Source of the DNA: an uncultured Ruminococcus sp.
GTDB taxonomy: Bacteria; Bacillota; Clostridia; Oscillospirales; Acutalibacteraceae
Assembly (NCBI GenBank): GCA_905235295.1
Contig: CAJOLF010000004.1
Coordinates: forward strand, 1-46,092
Length of the DNA stretch: 46,092 nt
Reading direction: 5' to 3'
Every line of letters begins with the position of its first letter. Positions within the stretch are counted from its first letter, which is position 1. Below are positions 35,801 to 43,631 of this stretch, one piece after another. The position numbers and the translations under genes are program-made. Below the pieces are notes generated by a model that saw only the letters and a list, made by a program, of their open reading frames with translations, ran no database searches and was not told where the DNA came from.

Positions 35801-36561
35801 TAGTTTATCTGTACACAGGCGAAGACGATCCCGATCCTCAGCCCACAACCGAGCCTCAGCCTACAGATCCTCAGCCGACAACTGAGCCTCAGCCCACAGA
35901 TCCTCAGCCGACAACCGAGCCCCAGCCCACCACAGAGCCTGAGCCTACAACTCCCGTAGGCAAGATTTTGGTCGGCGACGTTAACTTTGACGGCGTAATT
36001 TCTGTTTCGGACGCTACTATGATTCAGATGAAATCGGCGGAGATGATTGAATTTAGCGATACCGAAAATCTCGCGGGCGACTGCAACGGCGACGGACGTA
36101 TTACCGTATTTGACGCTACGTTAATTCAGAAGTATGCCGCGGAGTTTGACGAGGATTTGTACCTAACAGGTACATACATCGGTACTGATCCCGAGCCGAC
36201 TGTTGAGCCCACAACCGAGGAGCCGACAGACGACCCGCTTCCCGATGATGTTGTTACGCTTGACGCTTCATTCACCGAGTCGGCAGGCTATGCCGAATGG
36301 TACGCATGGACTTGGGATTCCGGCGACGGCGAATGGGTACAGGCTTCCGCTGAAAGCTATGACGCAGCGCACATTTACTTTGAGGGCTTAAAGGAACATG
36401 TTATATTCGTAAGAATGAACCCCAACGACACAACTATTCCTTCATGGGACGCTAAATGGAACCAGACAGGCGATTTGGATACAGAGTACGGCGCAACCTA
36501 TCACATCACCGGATGGGGCACTGATTACGGAGCTGACCTTGAAGGCGAATGGGAATATTAA
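32818..36561 (+). CDS. Secreted dockerin-bearing GH13 pullulanase (amylosome-type)
   Basis: A 1247-residue extracellular starch-debranching enzyme. A signal peptide ends near AVNA (about 26). A CBM48-like N-terminal domain (about 60-165) is followed by the GH13 pullulanase core with NWGYDP at 257-262, nucleophile D374 (GFRFD), acid E408 (YGEPW) and D492 (AHDN). MucBP-like repeats (about 695-840), a CBM26-like starch-binding region (about 840-930), another MucBP-like unit and a Pro-Thr linker follow. A type I dockerin (about 1052-1115) has two calcium loops, GDVNFDGVIS and GDCNGDGRIT. A second starch-binding-like domain ends the protein. GTG at 32818 follows aggag. The dockerin implies attachment to a cohesin scaffold. 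Confidence 0.92.
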   Translation: MKLKKTLSLILSAMLVIGSASVAVNAATDDGEELGYYNQSTYETQASAAYSEQNLGATYSPASTTFKTWSPGATAVKVKLYKTGSDAESGSGVIGEYAMTKNSTTGIWSVTLSGDHKNQYYTYLVTVNGNTNETQDVYSKATGVNGKRSMIVDLDSTDPDGWDSDEHVLFDNAQEAVVWEVHVRDFSISENSGVSEDNKGGYLAFTEGGTKLNGSADGVSTCVDYLVEQGINCVQLQPVYDFESVDEVAGASSTNRNWGYDPMNYNVPEGSYSSNPYDGNVRITEFKQMIQALHDRGISVVMDVVYNHTYTTEGSCLSKTVPGYYYRMTSSTNYSNGSGCGNETASDKLMYRKYMEDSVCYWAEEYHIDGFRFDLMALHDYTTMNKIRTDLDGLYSDNSGKKILMYGEPWSGGTSQCPNPSTQANASKLNSRVGMFNDGYRDAIKGDTDGTGKGFVQGNTEANASAVVAGVKGKNFAAQAPSQTIAYADAHDNLILWDKILKSNGSASYTVVKESTTAKWQAQVKEVMGLLMTSQGIPFMTAGSEFARTKKGNSNSYNANDSINQIDWSRVESFAGLAAYYKGLLQIRKNYSPLKGASFSTPTFPSSYGNVVAYTYSNSKSNEWGKMCVLVNGGTASYTISNLGASSWVVVANGTSAGLNSLGTVNASSYSIPAKSVAILVEASTFNRLNVTENFGSLTINHVDDKGNVLKTSTSTYREGNTYRAMPDTTLLFDYNLIGTEGSTTGTVEAGGNYTVTFRYSSAGIVSGYLNVSYVDQNGTAIKDPTKKKLRQGDSYDVAIPTIQGYQLDTDNFPAKISGTFSGEDTNIQFVFKKFDTDTTKVHFYKSYSNWSDVRLYAYLDDGTKPNGEWAAAPLMTSEGSNWYVGTVKAPAAYVMFHPTTAPASGTAQEPGQGEQGYYAAGEVWIQNKTVTFSSKVVVSHIDLKTGAKIADDTTISKAQTTSDETYTTSALSGRSDVIVPGNASGSYAPGTVNVVYLYTGEDDPDPQPTTEPQPTDPQPTTEPQPTDPQPTTEPQPTTEPEPTTPVGKILVGDVNFDGVISVSDATMIQMKSAEMIEFSDTENLAGDCNGDGRITVFDATLIQKYAAEFDEDLYLTGTYIGTDPEPTVEPTTEEPTDDPLPDDVVTLDASFTESAGYAEWYAWTWDSGDGEWVQASAESYDAAHIYFEGLKEHVIFVRMNPNDTTIPSWDAKWNQTGDLDTEYGATYHITGWGTDYGADLEGEWEY

Positions 36562-36602
36562 TCTCCCTGACGGACGCTATATAACATTAATTAAATAACA
36601 GA

Positions 36603-36636
36603 ACGGCCGAACGATTTTTCGTTCGGCTGTTTTTCT
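36603..36636 (+). terminator. Terminator of the pullulanase gene
   Basis: A 12-bp stem (acggccgaacga and complement with one G-T pair), a four- to five-T loop and a T-rich tail. Confidence 0.9.
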
Positions 36637-36684
36637 TTTTAAAAGGATTTAACGCGAAAACAATAAAATTTTTAAGATTTTTCG

Positions 36685-36716
36685 AAAAATTGCTCTTTAA
36701 AGGGCAATTTTTTTAT
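36685..36716 (+). terminator. Hairpin terminator or attenuator before the phage operon
   Basis: aaattgc and gcaattt pair around ctctttaaagg and are followed by seven T. It lies only about 30 bases before the terminase small-subunit start, so it may attenuate the phage operon from a promoter within 36637-36680, or simply insulate it. Confidence 0.65.
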
Positions 36717-36744
36717 TTTAAACACGTATAGGTGAAGGGAAGCT

Positions 36745-37251
36745 TTGGAAAAACCAAATCCCTTTACGGAGGTGGAATTTATTGAAAGCAAGTTAAAAGG
36801 AAAGGAAAAGGAGTTTTGCGTGTGCTTTGCCGAGACGGGTGACGCCGAGCTTTCGGCGAGGCTCGCGGGTTTTAGCAACAATCCCGCTTCAAAGGGAATG
36901 AAGCTGCTCGCGCGCGACGATATTCTCAACGAGATTGAGAGACTTATCGGCAAGCGGAAAAAAATCGCGAAGCTCCTTGCGTTCGCGGGCTATTGCCGCC
37001 TTGCGTTCGGCGATACCGCCGACGCGGTGTCCTTGCTTTTTGACAAAAATCCTGCCGACGCCGACCTGAGCGCTTTGGATTTGTTTATGATTTCCGAGAT
37101 TAAAAAGCCTAAGGACGGCTCGGTGGAGATTAAGTTTTTCGACCGCTTAAAGGCGCTTGAAAAGCTCGAAAATCTGAGCGGAGAAAACACCGCAGACAAT
37201 CTTTTTGACGCAATCGGCGGCGTCTGCGGCGGAAGTGGTCGGGATGATTGA
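36745..37251 (+). CDS. Phage terminase small subunit
   Basis: A 168-residue DNA-recognition subunit of the packaging motor. The N-terminal part (KEKEFCVCFAETGDAELSARLAGFS, then a second helix pair) is the helix-turn-helix typical of TerS, followed by a helical oligomerisation region. TTG at 36745 follows aggtgaaggga. It overlaps the large subunit by eight bases, the standard TerS-TerL order. It opens the structural operon. Confidence 0.8.
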   Translation: MEKPNPFTEVEFIESKLKGKEKEFCVCFAETGDAELSARLAGFSNNPASKGMKLLARDDILNEIERLIGKRKKIAKLLAFAGYCRLAFGDTADAVSLLFDKNPADADLSALDLFMISEIKKPKDGSVEIKFFDRLKALEKLENLSGENTADNLFDAIGGVCGGSGRDD

Positions 37252-38488
37252 AAAATTTTCAAGGAAACAGCGCACAGTGATGAGCTGGTGGCACGAGAAC
37301 TCCCCGTACTCCAATCGCGACGCGATAATCTGCGACGGCGCGGTAAGAAGCGGAAAAACCTTTTGTATGTCGCTGTCGTTCATCATTTGGAGCTTTTACC
37401 GAAAAAGCGAAGCGGACTTTGCCCTCTGCGGAAAAACCATCAGCTCCCTGCGGAGAAATATGGTTACTCCGATTATTCCCCTTTTGAACTCCCTTGGCTT
37501 TGTATGTGAGGAAAAGCTCAGCCGCAACACTTTGATTGTGAGCTACGGCGGCGTGAAAAACAGGTTCTACCTGTTCGGCGGCAAGGACGAGTCATCCGCG
37601 GCGCTGATTCAGGGTATGACGCTTTCGGGCGTGCTGTTTGACGAGGTGGCGCTGATGCCGCGTTCGTTTGTTGAGCAGGCGTTGGCAAGGTGCTCGGTTT
37701 CGGGCTCGCGCTTTTGGTTCAACTGCAATCCCGAGCATCCCGAGCACTGGTTCTACCTTGAATGGATTAAAAAGGCAAAAAGCAAAAACGCCCTTCACCT
37801 GCACTTTACAATGGACGACAATCCCGCGCTGAGTGAGCGCGTAAAGCGCAGATATGAAAAGCTGTACTCGGGCGTGTTTTACGAAAGGTTCGTCAAGGGC
37901 AACTGGGTTGCCGTGTTCGGCGCGGTTTATCCCTTTATGAGCGATGAAAAAATGTATTGTGATGTGCCGTCGGGCGATTTTGAAGGCTACGCCGTGTCCT
38001 GCGACTACGGTACGGTCAACCCGACCTCAATGGGGCTCTGGGGCAGATTTGAGGGAGCTTGGTACAGAATTGACGAATACTATTTTGATTCGCGTCAGGA
38101 GGGCTTCCAAAAAACCGACGAGGAGCATTACCGCGCGTTGCAAAGGCTGACAGCCGGACGCAAGGTTGACGCGGTCGCGGTTGACCCTTCGGCGGCAAGC
38201 TTTATTGAGGTTATCAAACGGCACGGCGAGTACAGCGTTAAACCCGCGCAAAACAATGTTGTTAACGGAATACGGCGTGTTACTCAGGCGCTGAAGGACG
38301 GCAGCATAAGGATTTGTAACACCTGCGCGGCTTCAAAGCGCGAGTTCGCTTTGTATAAATGGGACAGCTCAAAGCGGGACGACGTTCCCGTAAAGCAAAA
38401 CGACCACGCGATGGATGACATCAGGTATTTTGTTACAACGATTATGGACGGCGGCACAAAAACCCTTGCGTTTGCCGCCGAAAGATAG
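37244..38488 (+). CDS. Phage terminase large subunit
   Basis: A 414-residue packaging ATPase/nuclease. The Walker-A-like GAVRSGKT is at 33-40, the Walker B region at VLFDEVALM (about 134-142), and the C-terminal RNase H-like nuclease acidic positions appear in SCDYGT, VAVDPSAAS and HAMDDIRY. ATG at 37244 follows ggaag and overlaps the small-subunit stop; an upstream alternative would overlap much more. It is full length for this family. Confidence 0.92.
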   Translation: MIEKFSRKQRTVMSWWHENSPYSNRDAIICDGAVRSGKTFCMSLSFIIWSFYRKSEADFALCGKTISSLRRNMVTPIIPLLNSLGFVCEEKLSRNTLIVSYGGVKNRFYLFGGKDESSAALIQGMTLSGVLFDEVALMPRSFVEQALARCSVSGSRFWFNCNPEHPEHWFYLEWIKKAKSKNALHLHFTMDDNPALSERVKRRYEKLYSGVFYERFVKGNWVAVFGAVYPFMSDEKMYCDVPSGDFEGYAVSCDYGTVNPTSMGLWGRFEGAWYRIDEYYFDSRQEGFQKTDEEHYRALQRLTAGRKVDAVAVDPSAASFIEVIKRHGEYSVKPAQNNVVNGIRRVTQALKDGSIRICNTCAASKREFALYKWDSSKRDDVPVKQNDHAMDDIRYFVTTIMDGGTKTLAFAAER

Positions 38489-38498
38489 GAGGAAACCA

Positions 38499-39644
38499 GT
38501 GTTTGGAAGAAAAAAGCATAGCGCGGCGGGGTTCGGCGCGCAGACGGTTCCAAAGCCGAAAACAAGCGGAAATTATCTGAGCTTTATCGGCGACTGCTCG
38601 CTCGGCAAGGCGGAGAGGGATTTGTATTCGTCCCTGCGCGAGTCGGTTCCGATTATTGACGCGGCAATCGGCAAAATTGTGCGGCTTACCGGCTGCTTCA
38701 GCATAGTTACGGAGGACGGCAAGGCGCAGAAAACCGCCGACGATTTTGTGAAAAACGTGAGAGTGAACAGCACCGACATCGGACTGATGAGCTTTGTAAG
38801 CCGTTACCTTGACAGCCTGCTGACCTACGGCGAAGCTGTGGGAGAGATGATTCCCGACAGCTCGGGCAGAGAAATCGCGGCGCTTTACAACGCGTCGTTG
38901 GACGACGTGGAGCTGTCAATCGACAAAAATCCAATGGATATTATCGTCAGCAGCAGAAGAGACGGCGTGCCTGTTCCTGTGGATTACCCTCAGCTTGTTG
39001 TAGCGGGGCTGCTCGACCAGAAGCCCGGCAAGGCAAGGGGAACCTCGGTTTTGAGCGGTCTGCCGTTTGTCAGCTCGGTTTTGCTCAGAATTTTGGAATC
39101 GGTAAAAACCAACTGGGAGCGGGTCGGCGACGTCCGTTTCGCGGTTACGTACAACCCCGGGGATAACGGCGTTTTTACCGAGGAAAACGCGCGCCAAATT
39201 GCCGACGAGTGGAAAAAGGCGATGCGCGGCGACAGCGTTTGCGACTTTGTTTCGCTCGGCGACGTCAGCGTAAAGGTTATAGGAGCTGAAAACCGTATGC
39301 CCGACTGCGAGATTCCCGTCAGGGTGATATTGGAGCAGATTGTCGCAAAGCTCGGTATTCCGCCGTTTTTGCTCGGGCTTTCGTGGTCGAGCACAGAGCG
39401 TATGAGCGCTCAGCAGGCGGATATTCTAACGAGCGAGCTGGAGTATTACCGCGCGGCGGCAGAGCCCGCAATCAAAAAGATTGTCGGTACTCACCTAAGG
39501 CTTTCGGGCTACAACTGCGGCTTTGACGTTGTATGGGAAAGCATCAATCTGCAGGACGAGGTTGAGCTGTCACAGGCAAGGCTCAACAACGCCAACGCTA
39601 TGCGGATTGAAAGAGAATCGGGTTTGGAGGAATTGAATGGATAA
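38499..39644 (+). CDS. Phage portal protein
   Basis: A 381-residue portal subunit, the dodecameric DNA gate at the capsid vertex. SLRESVPIIDAAIGKIVRL, the long stem-type helix region, and the segment GIPPFLLGLSW...SAQQADILTSELEYYR are characteristic of clostridial portal proteins. GTG at 38499 follows taggagg. It begins ten bases after the terminase stop and overlaps the protease start by eight bases. Confidence 0.88.
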   Translation: MFGRKKHSAAGFGAQTVPKPKTSGNYLSFIGDCSLGKAERDLYSSLRESVPIIDAAIGKIVRLTGCFSIVTEDGKAQKTADDFVKNVRVNSTDIGLMSFVSRYLDSLLTYGEAVGEMIPDSSGREIAALYNASLDDVELSIDKNPMDIIVSSRRDGVPVPVDYPQLVVAGLLDQKPGKARGTSVLSGLPFVSSVLLRILESVKTNWERVGDVRFAVTYNPGDNGVFTEENARQIADEWKKAMRGDSVCDFVSLGDVSVKVIGAENRMPDCEIPVRVILEQIVAKLGIPPFLLGLSWSSTERMSAQQADILTSELEYYRAAAEPAIKKIVGTHLRLSGYNCGFDVVWESINLQDEVELSQARLNNANAMRIERESGLEELNG

Positions 39645-40614
39645 TCGCAAAACCAAGTCCTCGGCGGCGGAAATCGGCGGAGACTCCCGCCGTCCTTCCG
39701 ACGAGGAGCTAAAGCTGATTAACGGCTATACAAGACGCGAGTTTTCGGCTGACGAGGTGTATGTGTTCTCGGTCGTTTTGTGCGACAACGACGTTGACCG
39801 CGACGGCGAGCGCTTTACGGTGGAGGCGCTGTTTGAGCTTGAAAAGCTCTTTGTGGGCAAGACGGGAATTTTTGACCACAACCCCACCGCGAAGAACCAG
39901 ACGGCAAGGATTTTTGCCTGCTCGGTAGAGAGCGTTCCCGGCAAAAAGACCGCCACGGGCGACGAATATTTTTGCCTGAAGGCGAGGGCGTATATACCAG
40001 TCAATGACGATAACGCGTCGGTTATATCCGCGATAGAAAGCGGAATTATCAAGGAAGTAAGCGTGGGCTGCGCGGTAAAGGGCGCGGTTTGCAGTATTTG
40101 CGGAGAGAGGTTTGACCTTTGTCCGCACAAAAAAGGCGAGGTCTACTCGGGCAAGCTTTGCTGCGCCGAGCTGACAGAGCCGTACGACGCTTACGAATGG
40201 AGCTTTGTCGCCGTTCCCGCCCAAAGACAGGCGGGCGTGACAAAGTCTTTGAACAGAAAGGAAGTTACAATGGAAGAAATCTTAAAAAGTCTTGAAAGCG
40301 CAAATGGCGTTACCCTCGGCGAGCGCGACTGCGAAAAGCTGAATGAGTACATCAATAACCTAAAGCTCAGCGCGAAGGACGGCGTTTATTACCGCGACAG
40401 CCTGACCTCGGAGGTTCTGAGGCTTTCGGCTTCGGCTGAGCCCGCAATTTCAAGAGAAACAATGGAGTGTATCGCGAAAACGCTGACGGTAGCCCAGCTT
40501 AACGAGCTTAAAAACGCTTTTGAAAAGAAGCTCGGCGAGAGCGTTTTGCCCAAGCCGCAGCTTTTCGGCGGACAAAACAAGCAGAACACAGACAACAGAC
40601 AGTTCAGTATTTAA
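39637..40614 (+). CDS. Prohead protease-scaffold fusion
   Basis: A 325-residue protein. The N-terminal half is an HK97-type serine protease with likely catalytic H81 (IFDHNP) and S142 (KEVSVGC). Four metal-like positions, C152, C155, C162 and H164 (CSIC...CPH), form a small zinc-knuckle-like insert known in this protease group. The C-terminal part after about residue 205 is helical and acts as the scaffold for capsid assembly. ATG at 39637 lies within the portal end after ggagg. Confidence 0.8.
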   Translation: MDNRKTKSSAAEIGGDSRRPSDEELKLINGYTRREFSADEVYVFSVVLCDNDVDRDGERFTVEALFELEKLFVGKTGIFDHNPTAKNQTARIFACSVESVPGKKTATGDEYFCLKARAYIPVNDDNASVISAIESGIIKEVSVGCAVKGAVCSICGERFDLCPHKKGEVYSGKLCCAELTEPYDAYEWSFVAVPAQRQAGVTKSLNRKEVTMEEILKSLESANGVTLGERDCEKLNEYINNLKLSAKDGVYYRDSLTSEVLRLSASAEPAISRETMECIAKTLTVAQLNELKNAFEKKLGESVLPKPQLFGGQNKQNTDNRQFSI

Positions 40615-40629
40615 TTTGGAGGTATAAGT

Positions 40630-40965
40630 ATGAATGTAAATTTTAAGGGCTACGGAGAAAACGTAGTCACCTTTATCGCTGACAGCAGCATTACATCAGC
40701 GGGCGTTCCCGTAAAAATCAGCGACGAAGGAACAGTGGCAAAGTGCGGCGCCAACGACACCTTTTGCGGCGTTTGCGTAAATGTTCGCGGAGGCTACGCG
40801 GCGGTTCAGCTTTCGGGATATGTTGTGGTCACCACAACGGGTAAGCTGAACCTCGGCTACACTAAGGTCGCGGTTAACTCCGCAGGCAGGGTTTCCGCAA
40901 ACGAAAACGGCAGAGAGGTGCTTGTTGTTAACTCAACATCCAACGAAGCCGGAATTATTCTTTAA
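40630..40965 (+). CDS. Capsid decoration-like protein (DUF2190 type)
   Basis: A 111-residue beta-rich protein with the pattern of DUF2190/decoration proteins: an early VTFIADSSITSAG, then GVCVNVRGGYAAVQLSGYVVV and a closing NEAGIIL. It sits between protease and major capsid gene, the usual place for a head-stabilising protein. A strong ggaggt precedes the ATG. Confidence 0.7.
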   Translation: MNVNFKGYGENVVTFIADSSITSAGVPVKISDEGTVAKCGANDTFCGVCVNVRGGYAAVQLSGYVVVTTTGKLNLGYTKVAVNSAGRVSANENGREVLVVNSTSNEAGIIL

Positions 40966-40981
40966 TCATCAGGAGGTAAAA

Positions 40982-41986
40982 ATGGCTAATTACGAAAACA
41001 TTACAATCGAAAAAGGTATGTACCAGACCAAGGGCGGTCTTTCCGGGGCGCTCGAAAAGCTCGACCCTTCGGAAAACTACGCAGGAACCTCGCTTGAGGG
41101 GCTCGACGCGTTTTCAAGACAGCTCAAGCGCTATAACATCAAGGTGAACGGCAGCTCAAGCGACTGCGTTGAAAAGTTCTTCCAAACCTCAAATTCGGCG
41201 GCGCTGTTCCCCGAATATGTAAGCCGCGCGGTAGCTCAGGGTATGGAAAGGGCAAATATCCTGCCTTACATTGTGGCTACCGTTACCGATATTGAGGGTA
41301 TGGATTACAGGAGCATCGCCTCAACCCCCGCCGATGACGACAAGGAGTTAAAGATTGTCGGCGAGGGTGCGTACATTCCCCAGACGTCAGTCAAGACGCG
41401 CGAGAACCTTGTTAAGCTTCACAAGCGCGGAAGAATGCTTGTCGCTTCCTACGAGGCTCTGCGTTTTCAACGCCTTGACCTTTTCACCGTGACTCTTAAC
41501 CAAATCGGCGCGTATATCGCGCGCTCTCAGCTCAAGGACGCGATTGACGTGCTGATCAACGGCGACGGCAACAACAACGCCGCGGAGAACGTGAGCACGG
41601 CGACCTCGGGCGCAATCACCTACGACGACCTTGTAAAGCTCTGGGCGAATATGGCTCCCTACGAGCTGAACACAGTCCTCGCGCCTACCGCCGAGATGCA
41701 GAAAATCCTCGCTCTGCCCCAGATGCAGGACGCGAACGCCGGTCTTGATTTTCAGGGCACTGGAAAAATGGTTACTCCCTTGGGCGCGTCGCTTCTTCAC
41801 GCTCCCGAGATGCAGAGCGGAAAGATTATCGGTCTTGACAAAAACTGCGCGCTCGAGATGGTTCAGGCAGGCGGCGTAGTCACCGACTACGACAAGCTGA
41901 TTGACCGCCAGCTCGAGAGAGCCGCGATTACCTGCACGGCAGGATTCTCTAAAATCTTTACGGAAGCCGCAAAGACGCTTTCTTAA
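40982..41986 (+). CDS. Major capsid protein, HK97 fold
   Basis: A 334-residue coat protein. The N-terminal region would be removed or ordered during assembly, and the segments RENLVKLHKRGRMLVASYEALRFQRLDLF and the P-domain-like DDLVKLWANMAPYELNTVLAP fit clostridial HK97-type capsids. ATG at 40982 has a perfect aggaggt. Protease-decoration-capsid order supports the call. Confidence 0.85.
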   Translation: MANYENITIEKGMYQTKGGLSGALEKLDPSENYAGTSLEGLDAFSRQLKRYNIKVNGSSSDCVEKFFQTSNSAALFPEYVSRAVAQGMERANILPYIVATVTDIEGMDYRSIASTPADDDKELKIVGEGAYIPQTSVKTRENLVKLHKRGRMLVASYEALRFQRLDLFTVTLNQIGAYIARSQLKDAIDVLINGDGNNNAAENVSTATSGAITYDDLVKLWANMAPYELNTVLAPTAEMQKILALPQMQDANAGLDFQGTGKMVTPLGASLLHAPEMQSGKIIGLDKNCALEMVQAGGVVTDYDKLIDRQLERAAITCTAGFSKIFTEAAKTLS

Positions 41987-41998
41987 CGGGGTGATTGT

Positions 41999-42352
41999 TT
42001 GAACATTGCTAATGTTACGGCAAAGTTCGCGGCGTTTTCGGGGGTTGACGGCGACGAGCTGTTCAGGCAGAGCGCGCTGATTGACAGCGCGGTTAATTAT
42101 ATTGAGCGCCGCGCGAAAACCGAAAACCCAACAAGCGAGCAAACGGACAGGCTGGAGCTTTTGAGCGCGGCTTACGCATACAAGCTGTACGATTTCTGCA
42201 ATGACGCTGACATCACTTCCTTTACCGCGGGCGACGTTTCAATTTCGTCGCCCGGCGGCGGCAAGGGCGGAGGCGAAAAGCTTTGGCAGGAGATGCTCAG
42301 GGCAAACGCCGATTTGATAAGCGGCGACGAATTTATTTTCGGCAGGATGTGA
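41999..42352 (+). CDS. Head-tail connector (adaptor) protein
   Basis: A 117-residue helical protein directly behind the capsid gene, the position of gp6/gp15-like adaptors. It shows paired helices with DSAVNYIERRAK and LELLSAAYAYKLYDF. TTG at 41999 follows ggggtgat. Only position and helical pattern support the role. Confidence 0.65.
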   Translation: MNIANVTAKFAAFSGVDGDELFRQSALIDSAVNYIERRAKTENPTSEQTDRLELLSAAYAYKLYDFCNDADITSFTAGDVSISSPGGGKGGGEKLWQEMLRANADLISGDEFIFGRM

Positions 42353-42356
42353 GCAA

Positions 42357-42713
42357 GTGAGATTGATTGACTCTGTCGCTGTCGCGGTTCAAAAATACGG
42401 CGACAGCATAAAAATTATTAACGGAGAGCTTGTTACCCTTACGCGGGCGTTTATTGAACCGCTGAGGTACAAAAACAAAATTTACATCGGCGGAAGAAAG
42501 CATACGCTCGGTAATTATAATAATGAAAAGTACCTCTGCATTGCCAAGCCCTCGGACAAGCTGGTTGAGGACGAAAGTGTAATAGAATGCGGCGATGATA
42601 AATATATTGTAAAAAGGTGCGAAACCTACCGCGTCAGCGATATTCCGGTTTACGTTTGGGCGATTCTCAGCCGGTACAACGAGCGAATGGAGGATGAATA
42701 TGACGCAGATTAA
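42357..42713 (+). CDS. Head-closure (stopper)-like protein
   Basis: A 118-residue beta-rich protein with GRKHTLGNYNNEKYLCIAKP and YIVKRCETYRVSDIPVYVWAIL. It occupies the stopper position after the adaptor. GTG at 42357 starts four bases after the previous stop. It overlaps the next gene. The role is inferred from gene order. Confidence 0.6.
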   Translation: MRLIDSVAVAVQKYGDSIKIINGELVTLTRAFIEPLRYKNKIYIGGRKHTLGNYNNEKYLCIAKPSDKLVEDESVIECGDDKYIVKRCETYRVSDIPVYVWAILSRYNERMEDEYDAD

Positions 42714-43140
42714 GCAGAAAATTGACGCCGTTGTCAAAAACCTCAAGGCTGTGCCGGAGTTTTCAAAGGTTCGCTTTGTGCGCGAATATACCGATAAATT
42801 TACCGAAACGCCGATCAGCGGATTTTTGGCGGCGGTGTGCGTAAAGAGCACCGAGCTTTGCGAAACCTACCTGGGCGGCTTGATTATGCCGCGGAAAAAG
42901 GGAAAAATGTACCGCGCTGTGGCGGAAATCAGGGTTTACGCGCCGAAAAATCAAAACGGAAGCGGACTTTCCGAGCTTGTGGGAGAAATGATGTACAGGC
43001 TTGAGGACGCCGACGAGGAAAATATTATTACAGGCGCGAAGGCAGGAGCGATTGAGTTTGACGAAAACGTCAGCGCGGTTTTCCGCAGGCTTACGTTTAC
43101 AGTGGAGTTTTTTGAAGGCGGGGAGGAGCAAAATGGATGA
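42700..43140 (+). CDS. Tail completion/terminator-like protein
   Basis: A 146-residue alpha/beta protein in the tail-terminator position after the stopper. Features include an N-terminal helix, the strand YRAVAEIRVYAPKNQNGSG and the closing RLTFTVEFFEG. ATG at 42700 is preferred to one six bases upstream because the ggagg site needs the spacing. It overlaps the flanking genes by 14 and 8 bases. Confidence 0.6.
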   Translation: MTQIKQKIDAVVKNLKAVPEFSKVRFVREYTDKFTETPISGFLAAVCVKSTELCETYLGGLIMPRKKGKMYRAVAEIRVYAPKNQNGSGLSELVGEMMYRLEDADEENIITGAKAGAIEFDENVSAVFRRLTFTVEFFEGGEEQNG

Positions 43141-43501
43141 TTTTGGATTTCTTCGCGGAAATGAGATTACCGTAAAAATCAACGGAAACGAGGTCGGCGG
43201 AGTGATTTCCGCCGTTTGCAAAACCGAGAACAATCTGATTAGGATTAAGGAGTTCTTGACGGACAAGCCCGTTTTTTCGGTTGAGGCTCCGAAATATACA
43301 ATCGAGCTGAAAACCCGCCGAAGCCCTGATGAAATTTTGGGCGGACAGGCTGTGAGCAGCGTTGAGCTTGCCGGAGGAGGAAAAACGGTTGAGTACACCT
43401 CCTGCTCGGTCGCGAAAACAAACGCGGCGGTTTTGCCTGAGAATATTGTTGAATACAGCGTTGTTATCAGCGCGGACATAAGGAGTGTTGAAAATGACTG
43501 A
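43133..43501 (+). CDS. Unknown beta-rich tail protein, possible tail tube
   Basis: A 122-residue protein not firmly recognised. Opening strands EITVKINGNEVGGVISAV, then PKYTIELKTRR and VEYSVVISADI, suggest a small beta-sandwich like tail-tube proteins, and it stands where a tube gene may lie. It starts at ATG 43133 after ggagg, overlapping the previous stop by eight bases. If it is not the tube, the operon shows no tube gene within the window. Confidence 0.5.
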   Translation: MDDFGFLRGNEITVKINGNEVGGVISAVCKTENNLIRIKEFLTDKPVFSVEAPKYTIELKTRRSPDEILGGQAVSSVELAGGGKTVEYTSCSVAKTNAAVLPENIVEYSVVISADIRSVEND

Positions 43502-43631
43502 GGAAAGCTTGGCGTTAATAGCCGACGACAGCGCCGGTATTGATACCGAAAGCCTCAGCGAGCTGCTTGAGCTTGAAAGCAGACGCTACAGCCGCAGGCT
43601 CGGAGAGGAAGATGAGGCGAGGCTGAGATGA
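43494..43631 (+). CDS. Small acidic/helical phage protein (45 aa)
   Basis: A 45-residue product, rich in Glu, Leu, Ser and Arg. Its ATG overlaps the preceding stop and its TGA overlaps the next ATG, with aggag upstream, so it is very likely translated. In PBSX-like operons a small helical protein near this point can be a tail chaperone; that is only a suggestion. Confidence 0.6.
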   Translation: MTEESLALIADDSAGIDTESLSELLELESRRYSRRLGEEDEARLR

